Shown: positions 30,601 to 34,742 of the stretch, piece by piece | How the letters are laid out: each line of letters starts with the position of its first letter | How positions within the stretch are numbered: position 1 is the stretch's first letter | NCBI GenBank assembly: GCA_011390955.1 | Contig: JAABRM010000072.1 | Location: 1-34,742, forward strand | Length of the DNA: 34,742 nucleotides | DNA from: Oscillatoriales cyanobacterium | GTDB lineage: Bacteria; Cyanobacteriota; Cyanobacteriia; Cyanobacteriales; Laspinemataceae | Direction of reading: 5' to 3' | Translations under genes and position numbers: made by a program | Notes under the pieces: generated by a model | What the model saw: the letters and a program-made list of their open reading frames with translations, nothing else | Databases searched by the model: none | What the model was told of the DNA's origin: nothing

Positions 30601-32262
30601 ATGACCTTTTCCACCCTCGTTCACCTCCTACAAACTCGCGCCCACCAGCAGCCCAACCAACTCGCCTACACTTTCCTCAAAAACGGCAAAACCCCCACCA
30701 GCCAACTCACCTATCGCCAACTCGACCAAAAAGCAAAAGCGATCGCCGCCTACCTACAAATTCAACTCTCACCAGGGTCTAGAGTTCTCCTCGTTTATCC
30801 CCAAAGTATTGATGCGATCGCCGCCCTGTTTGGTTGTCTTTATGCCGGAGTCATCGCCATTCCAGCCCCAGCCCCAGACACCACCCGACTCAAACGCACC
30901 TTACCCAGACTAGAAGCGATCGCCACTGATGCCAATGCCTCTCTCATCTTAACCACCCACAACCAACTCACTCGCCCAAACCCCGCCCTCACCTTTCAAG
31001 CCAAAAGCTTTGTCAGCCGACTCAACGGCAGCCCCTCACTCTTCCTTCACTACACCCTACAAAACCACCCGCAACTGGCTACCCTCCCTTGGACAGCTAC
31101 CGATAAAATTCCTCTCCACTTCGCCCACCACTGGCAAAACCCCCAAATCGACGGCCATACCCTCGCCTACCTGCAATATACCTCCGGTTCAACCTCCACC
31201 CCCAAAGGCGTGATGCTTGACCACCATAACCTCATCAGCCATTTAGCCGAACTGCAACAAGCAGGGGGTTACGACTCCCACAGCATCACCGTCACTTGGA
31301 TGCCCTATTTTCACGACTACGGCTTAGTTGAGGGCATTCTCCAACCCCTGTACAACGGCACGCCCTGTTATTTAATGTCCCCAACCGCCTTCATCAAATC
31401 CCCGCAACGCTGGCTAGAAGCCATTTCCCACTACCGCGCCACCCACAGCCAAGCCCCCAACTTTGCCTACGCCTATTGCGTGCAGCGCATCACCCCCGAA
31501 CCAGCAACCCTCGATCTCAGCCATTGGCAAGCCGCCGGAAATGCCGCCGAACCCATCAATCCCCAAATTTTAGAGCAATTCTGCCAAAGGTTTCAGCCTT
31601 GGGGGTTTCGTCCCCAAACCTTTGCCCCTGCCTACGGACTGGCAGAAGCCACCTTATTAGTCACCACCAGCCGGAAATCCCAGAGTCCCCTATGCTGCAC
31701 GGTTTCTCAGGAAGCCTTGAGCCAAAATCGCTTTGTGGAAACGGCGATCGGACAAAAACTAGCAAGTTCCGGTCGTTTGTTGGACAATACCCAAGTGGCG
31801 ATCGCCCATCCTGACACCTTAACCCGTTGTCAGCCCGATGAAATCGGGGAAATTTGGGTCGCCAGTGCCGGAGTAGCGCGGGGGTACTGGCAACGGTCTG
31901 ATGTCACCAAAAACACTTTTCAGGCTTACCTCAACGATACGGGAGAAGGGCCTTTTCTGCGATCGGGGGATTTAGGCGCGATTCACAATGGGGAATTATT
32001 TGTGACGGGTCGCCTCAAAGATTTAATTATTGTTCGCGGTGAAAACTACTATCCCCAAGATATTGAATGGGTGGCAGAAAAAAGCCATCCAGCATTGCGT
32101 CAGGGTTATGGGGCAGCATTTGCCGTTGATGTTGATGGGGTAGAACAACTGGTAATTGCCTTTGAGGTTGCCCGTAAAACCCCCAATCTCAAGGATATAG
32201 TAGATGCCATTCTGCGATCGCCGAACAGTTTGAATTATCCCTTTATGGGGTCGTCCTCCTAG
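30601..32262 (+). CDS. Fatty acyl-AMP ligase (FAAL), 3' part shifted out of frame
   Basis: 553 codons with ATG at 30601. It is an adenylate-forming ligase: YTSGSTSTPKGVMLDHHNL from 193 is the ATP loop, WMPYFHDYGLVEGILQPLYN is the FAAL-type substrate segment, and RSGDLGAIHNGELFVTGRLK, then DLIIVRGENYYPQDIEW form the hinge region. FAALs activate fatty acids as acyl-AMP and load them on carrier proteins. The last ~15 residues (RSPNSLNYPFMGSSS) do not fit the family. The expected end (AEQFELSLYGVVLLERGSIL, then KTSSGKIQRQACRKAF) is in another frame from about 32214 and runs straight into the carrier-thioesterase coding region. A one-base deletion near 32212 explains this. It was probably one gene, 30601-33374. 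Confidence 0.87.
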   Translation: MTFSTLVHLLQTRAHQQPNQLAYTFLKNGKTPTSQLTYRQLDQKAKAIAAYLQIQLSPGSRVLLVYPQSIDAIAALFGCLYAGVIAIPAPAPDTTRLKRTLPRLEAIATDANASLILTTHNQLTRPNPALTFQAKSFVSRLNGSPSLFLHYTLQNHPQLATLPWTATDKIPLHFAHHWQNPQIDGHTLAYLQYTSGSTSTPKGVMLDHHNLISHLAELQQAGGYDSHSITVTWMPYFHDYGLVEGILQPLYNGTPCYLMSPTAFIKSPQRWLEAISHYRATHSQAPNFAYAYCVQRITPEPATLDLSHWQAAGNAAEPINPQILEQFCQRFQPWGFRPQTFAPAYGLAEATLLVTTSRKSQSPLCCTVSQEALSQNRFVETAIGQKLASSGRLLDNTQVAIAHPDTLTRCQPDEIGEIWVASAGVARGYWQRSDVTKNTFQAYLNDTGEGPFLRSGDLGAIHNGELFVTGRLKDLIIVRGENYYPQDIEWVAEKSHPALRQGYGAAFAVDVDGVEQLVIAFEVARKTPNLKDIVDAILRSPNSLNYPFMGSSS

Positions 32263-32366
32263 AACGAGGCAGTATTCTCAAAACCTCTAGCGGGAAAATT
32301 CAACGCCAAGCCTGCCGAAAAGCGTTTCTCGTAGGGGTTGATGGCATCAACCCTTGGGAGACTCTG

Positions 32367-33374
32367 GTGACATGGACGCTTGACCAACCCTCTCCAAACA
32401 GCAGCGACCCGCCCCAAAACGAGGCAGAGGAACAGTTAGCGCAAATTTGGCAACAGGTTTTAGGGATTGAGTCCGTCAACCGAACAGATAACTTTTTTGA
32501 ATTAGGGGGAAACTCCCTCAAAGGAGCAATTGTCGTCACAGAAATTGAAAAAGTATTCGGTCAACAAATTCCCCTCGCCAGTTTAACAGAAGCCAAAACC
32601 CTAGAGAAACTCGCCCATCAAATTGTTCAGAAATACTGGCAAAAAGTTAGGTCTCGTTCGTTAGTTTTTGCTCGTCCAGAAGGGAGTAAACGACCTTTAT
32701 TTTTAGTCCATGCGATCGGCGGTCGGGGAGGGACTGCCAATTTAGTCCGCTACCTCGACCCACAGCGCCCGGTTTATGGCTTGCAAGCAGTAGGAATCGA
32801 TGGTGAAAAAGCCCCCCATACTTCAATTCAACCAATGGTAGAACATTATATTCAAGAAATCCAAACCGTTCAGCCTCAAGACCCCTATCTCTTAGGTGGT
32901 CGGTGTATTGGGGGCAATATTGCCTTAGAAATAGCCCAACAGTTAACCCGACGAGGAGAGCAGGTATTATTAGTAGCAATGTTAGATAGTCCCAATCCTT
33001 TGATCGCCGCAGGGCAAAAAAATCAACAATGGAATCATTGGCAATCTTTAGCCAAAGAGCGAAAACGGGAGAACTTCCAAAAACAGGGATTAAGTCCCCA
33101 TTTAATTGAAAATATCCTAAACGTTTTTGAAGCCAACTGGCAAGTAATTATGAGTCATTATCCGAAGATTTATTCAGGGCGCGTCGTATATTTCTCCGCA
33201 GCAGAAAATCAGGCTTTAGGCTTGACTTGGTTCGACCCCATGCAGCCCCAAGGCTGGAATGATTTTGTCGCTGGGGGAATTGAAATCATTAAATTTCCCG
33301 GAAAACACGGAGGATTTAATTTTCAAGTTTTGGGCGAAAAGTTGAATGCTTGTCTAGAACAAATGGACTTGTAA
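32367..33374 (+). CDS. Acyl carrier protein - thioesterase, separated from FAAL by a frameshift
   Basis: The same frame is open from about 32196 and contains the missing FAAL C-terminus; the first ATG is at 32367, giving 335 residues. Residues ~15-90 are a carrier domain with DNFFELGGNSLKGAIVVTEI (phosphopantetheine site Ser50). Residues ~108-335 are an alpha/beta-hydrolase thioesterase: PLFLVHAIGGRGGTANLVRY, then LLGGRCIGGNIALEI, where the nucleophile position is Cys180 rather than Ser, with D207 and H314 (GKHGG) completing a likely triad. Whether translation can start here after the frameshift is unknown. The ancestral protein would activate a fatty acid, load it on its own carrier, then release or transfer it, without chain extension. 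Confidence 0.87.
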   Translation: MTWTLDQPSPNSSDPPQNEAEEQLAQIWQQVLGIESVNRTDNFFELGGNSLKGAIVVTEIEKVFGQQIPLASLTEAKTLEKLAHQIVQKYWQKVRSRSLVFARPEGSKRPLFLVHAIGGRGGTANLVRYLDPQRPVYGLQAVGIDGEKAPHTSIQPMVEHYIQEIQTVQPQDPYLLGGRCIGGNIALEIAQQLTRRGEQVLLVAMLDSPNPLIAAGQKNQQWNHWQSLAKERKRENFQKQGLSPHLIENILNVFEANWQVIMSHYPKIYSGRVVYFSAAENQALGLTWFDPMQPQGWNDFVAGGIEIIKFPGKHGGFNFQVLGEKLNACLEQMDL

Positions 33375-33471
33375 AGGGTAAACAATGCCCAGCCAATAAG
33401 CTCAACTCGCAGCAAAGTCAGTAAACTTTCGTTTGTATGGAGCTTTAAAAGCCAAAACGATATCCTGTTTA

Positions 33472-33711
33472 GCGCGTAGGGTGGGCAATGCCCACCAAAT
33501 CAGCGCGTAGGGTGGGCATTGCCCACCAAATCCGAGCCCACCAAATCAGCGCGTAGGGTGGGCATTGCCCACCAAATCCGAACCCACCAAATCAGCGCGT
33601 AGGGTGGGCATTGCCCACCAAATCCGAGGCATTGCCCACCAAATCAGCGCGTAGGGTGGGCAATGCCCACCAAATCAGCGCGTAGGGTGGGCATTGCCCA
33701 CCCTACTCACC
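33472..33711. repeat. REP array downstream of the RAYT gene
   Basis: GCGCGTAGGGTGGGC starts at 33472, 33503, 33549, 33594, 33647 and 33678, each followed by ATTGCCCACC or AATGCCCACC and mostly by AAATC. Spacings are 31, 46, 45, 53 and 31, the longer ones containing an extra CCACCAAATC half unit. The last copy ends in the fully symmetric CCCACCCTAC and overlaps the RAYT stop codon. The array fills the 33375-33702 gap, where no gene is seen. Confidence 0.92.
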
Positions 33712-34278
33712 CACATAATCAATAATGTCGGAAAAATCAGGAATGTCTGAGAAACACCCCTGACATTGACACGCCCAATCTTCCGAATAAATTCCCTGCG
33801 CCACATAACGAGAAAAACTCGAATATTCCCAAGCATGAGGGCAAGCCACCAGACCATGCTTAACCGGATTGTAATGGATGTAATCCAAATAGTGATTGAT
33901 TTCCTGCCGATCGCACAAACTGCGCTCCCAAAACCGACGCTGCCACACATCCCGCTCTCGATGCTTCCGACGCGAAGCAGAGAGATTCTGGGACATTTCA
34001 GCATCACCCCGGAAAGCACGGGTAAACAAAGCCTTCATGCGACCCACACGAGCGGAATAGTTACAGTCCTGTTCTGGCAATTGCCACAGAAAATGGAGAT
34101 GCTCTGGCAGAACAACCGCAGCCATAATTTTGAACTGTCGCTCTTCTTTGGTTTGAGCAAGGGCATTACGAAGCAGTTGGATATTATTTGGGTTTTGAAA
34201 GAGGGGTTGACGTTGATAGGTGACACAAGTGATAAAAATAATGCTGGCAGGAATCCGAGCACGGCGATATTGAGGCAC
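33703..34278 (-). CDS. REP-associated tyrosine transposase (RAYT, Y1_Tnp family)
   Basis: 191 residues from a GTG at 34276-34278, giving VPQYRRARIPASIIFITCVTY, which matches the usual RAYT start; the frame runs open to 34386, but that part is translated REP DNA. HUH motif PEHLHFLW (His60, His62) and the conserved Tyr block LDYIHYNPVKHGLV are present, as is VWQRRFWERSLCD. RAYTs are single-strand nucleases that recognise REP hairpins with a GTAG or GGAG foot. REP arrays lie on both sides (33472-33711 and 34352-34530), and the TAG stop at 33703-33705 is inside the last REP. The protein looks intact and could be the trans-acting enzyme for the GTAG hairpins across the window. Confidence 0.9.
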   Translation of the reverse strand: MPQYRRARIPASIIFITCVTYQRQPLFQNPNNIQLLRNALAQTKEERQFKIMAAVVLPEHLHFLWQLPEQDCNYSARVGRMKALFTRAFRGDAEMSQNLSASRRKHRERDVWQRRFWERSLCDRQEINHYLDYIHYNPVKHGLVACPHAWEYSSFSRYVAQGIYSEDWACQCQGCFSDIPDFSDIIDYVGE

Positions 34279-34351
34279 GATCGGCGATTTTTTGATGTTT
34301 GGGTTAAGTGTTGGTAGGTAATACCCACAACAATTCAGGATATCGCAACCT

Positions 34352-34530
34352 TGGTAGGGTGGGCATCGCCCACCATTACCCAACATATCGCGATCGTGAT
34401 TTGGTGGGCGATGCCCACCCTACGCTCTGATTTGGTGGGCGATGCCCACCATTACCCAACATATCGCGATCGTGATTTGGTGGGCGATGCCCACCCTGCG
34501 CTCTGATTTGGTGGGCGATGCCCACCCTAC
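34352..34530. repeat. REP array upstream of the RAYT gene
   Basis: Five GTGGGCGATGCCCACC-type hairpins (one reads GTGGGCATCGCCCACC) with a 76-base higher-order repeat: CACCATTACCCAACATATCG begins at 34371 and again at 34447, each followed by CGATCGTGATTTGGTGGGCG. The centre (GAT/ATC) differs from the ATT/AAT centre of the downstream array. Confidence 0.9.
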
Positions 34531-34578
34531 TTGCATAATTTTTACTCCCAAGTTTTTATTCCAAGTTTAACTATTTTC

Positions 34579-34742
34579 CTACAAAGCTAGAGCGAAAATC
34601 TGCTCTGCGGATAATTTGAATTCGGGCAAAGTCGGGGAAACAATTGGACTATTGTCCGTAAAAGCATTCATCTGGTACTCTCCGTCAACCATAAGACAAA
34701 CAAAAATGGTGGGTTGCTTGGGATTACCAATAAACTTTCTCG
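34579..34742 (-). CDS. Uma2 family protein, C-terminal part only (window edge)
   Basis: The minus-strand frame is open from the window edge to TAG at 34579-34581, giving 53 residues: RKFIGNPKQPTIFVCLMVDG, EYQMNAFTDNSPIVSPTLPE, then a short helical end. This matches the C-terminal block of the Uma2 protein at 17106-17717 (QFIGNPKQPTFTVCQLVDGV). The 5' part lies outside the window, so completeness cannot be judged. Confidence 0.8.
   Translation of the reverse strand, partial: RKFIGNPKQPTIFVCLMVDGEYQMNAFTDNSPIVSPTLPEFKLSAEQIFALAL

Noticed and set aside
32150-32280. Programmed -1 ribosomal frameshift joining FAAL to the carrier domain
   Set aside because: No X-XXY-YYZ slippery sequence or clear stimulatory structure is visible at the junction; a base deletion or sequencing error is simpler.
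34279-34386. Longer N-terminus for the RAYT starting at ATG 34386
   Set aside because: The extra 36 residues are translated REP sequence, and the RAYT family start (PQYRRARIP) coincides with the GTG at 34276-34278.

Overview
The window looks like an accessory, repeat-rich stretch of a filamentous cyanobacterial chromosome (Oscillatoria/Microcoleus-like; this is an inference from style, not a database hit). The clues are very frequent GCGATCGC (HIP1) octamers, five Uma2-family genes, an xisH/xisI pair, TPR-fused glycosyl- and sulfotransferases, and dense small palindromic repeats. No tRNA or rRNA was seen.

Layout. 1-1757: a Uma2 gene running off the left edge, then two gene remnants (an RTX-protein tail and an Rpn/DUF4351-like tail). 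1975-9041: surface-glycan style genes on the plus strand, namely TPR-GT61 (carrying an in-frame array of seven 63-bp repeats), a 586-residue TPR protein and a TPR-sulfotransferase, with a Uma2 gene and an orphan antitoxin-like gene between them. 9258-9989: a DUF433/DUF5615 toxin-antitoxin pair. 10248-15169: two large minus-strand glycosyltransferases that share an N-terminal GT4 module but end in different modules (GT2 versus SAM methyltransferase). 15170-18665: a repeat field with two Uma2 genes. 18666-21563: an RTX calcium-binding protein and a second TPR-sulfotransferase. 21730-28201: three same-strand genes, an AAA+ ATPase, a DUF4157 (HExxH) protein of the kind found with extracellular contractile injection systems, and a very unusual methyltransferase-UbiA-PhyH-coiled-coil fusion. 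28488-30498: a TPR relic, a broken PIN toxin with its intact partner, a DUF2281 protein, xisI and xisH. 30601-33374: a fatty acyl-AMP ligase/carrier/thioesterase gene split by a one-base frameshift. 33703-34278: a REP-associated tyrosine transposase (RAYT) flanked on both sides by REP arrays. 34579-34742: the tail of a fifth Uma2 gene.

How it fits together. The GT61, GT4, GT2, methyltransferase and sulfotransferase genes suggest synthesis and decoration (glycosylation, methylation, sulfation) of an extracellular polysaccharide or glycoconjugate; the RTX protein is a probable type I secreted surface partner. The AAA+/DUF4157/fusion set is the best candidate for an undescribed system: an injection-system-type accessory pair next to a membrane enzyme that could make or modify an isoprenoid-linked product.

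The repeats are the other main story. Several hairpin families all begin with GTAG, the foot typical of RAYT substrates. They sit at gene 3' ends, and in at least three genes the TAG stop lies at or within the repeat. Other palindromic repeats have entered coding sequence in frame in three glycosyltransferase genes.
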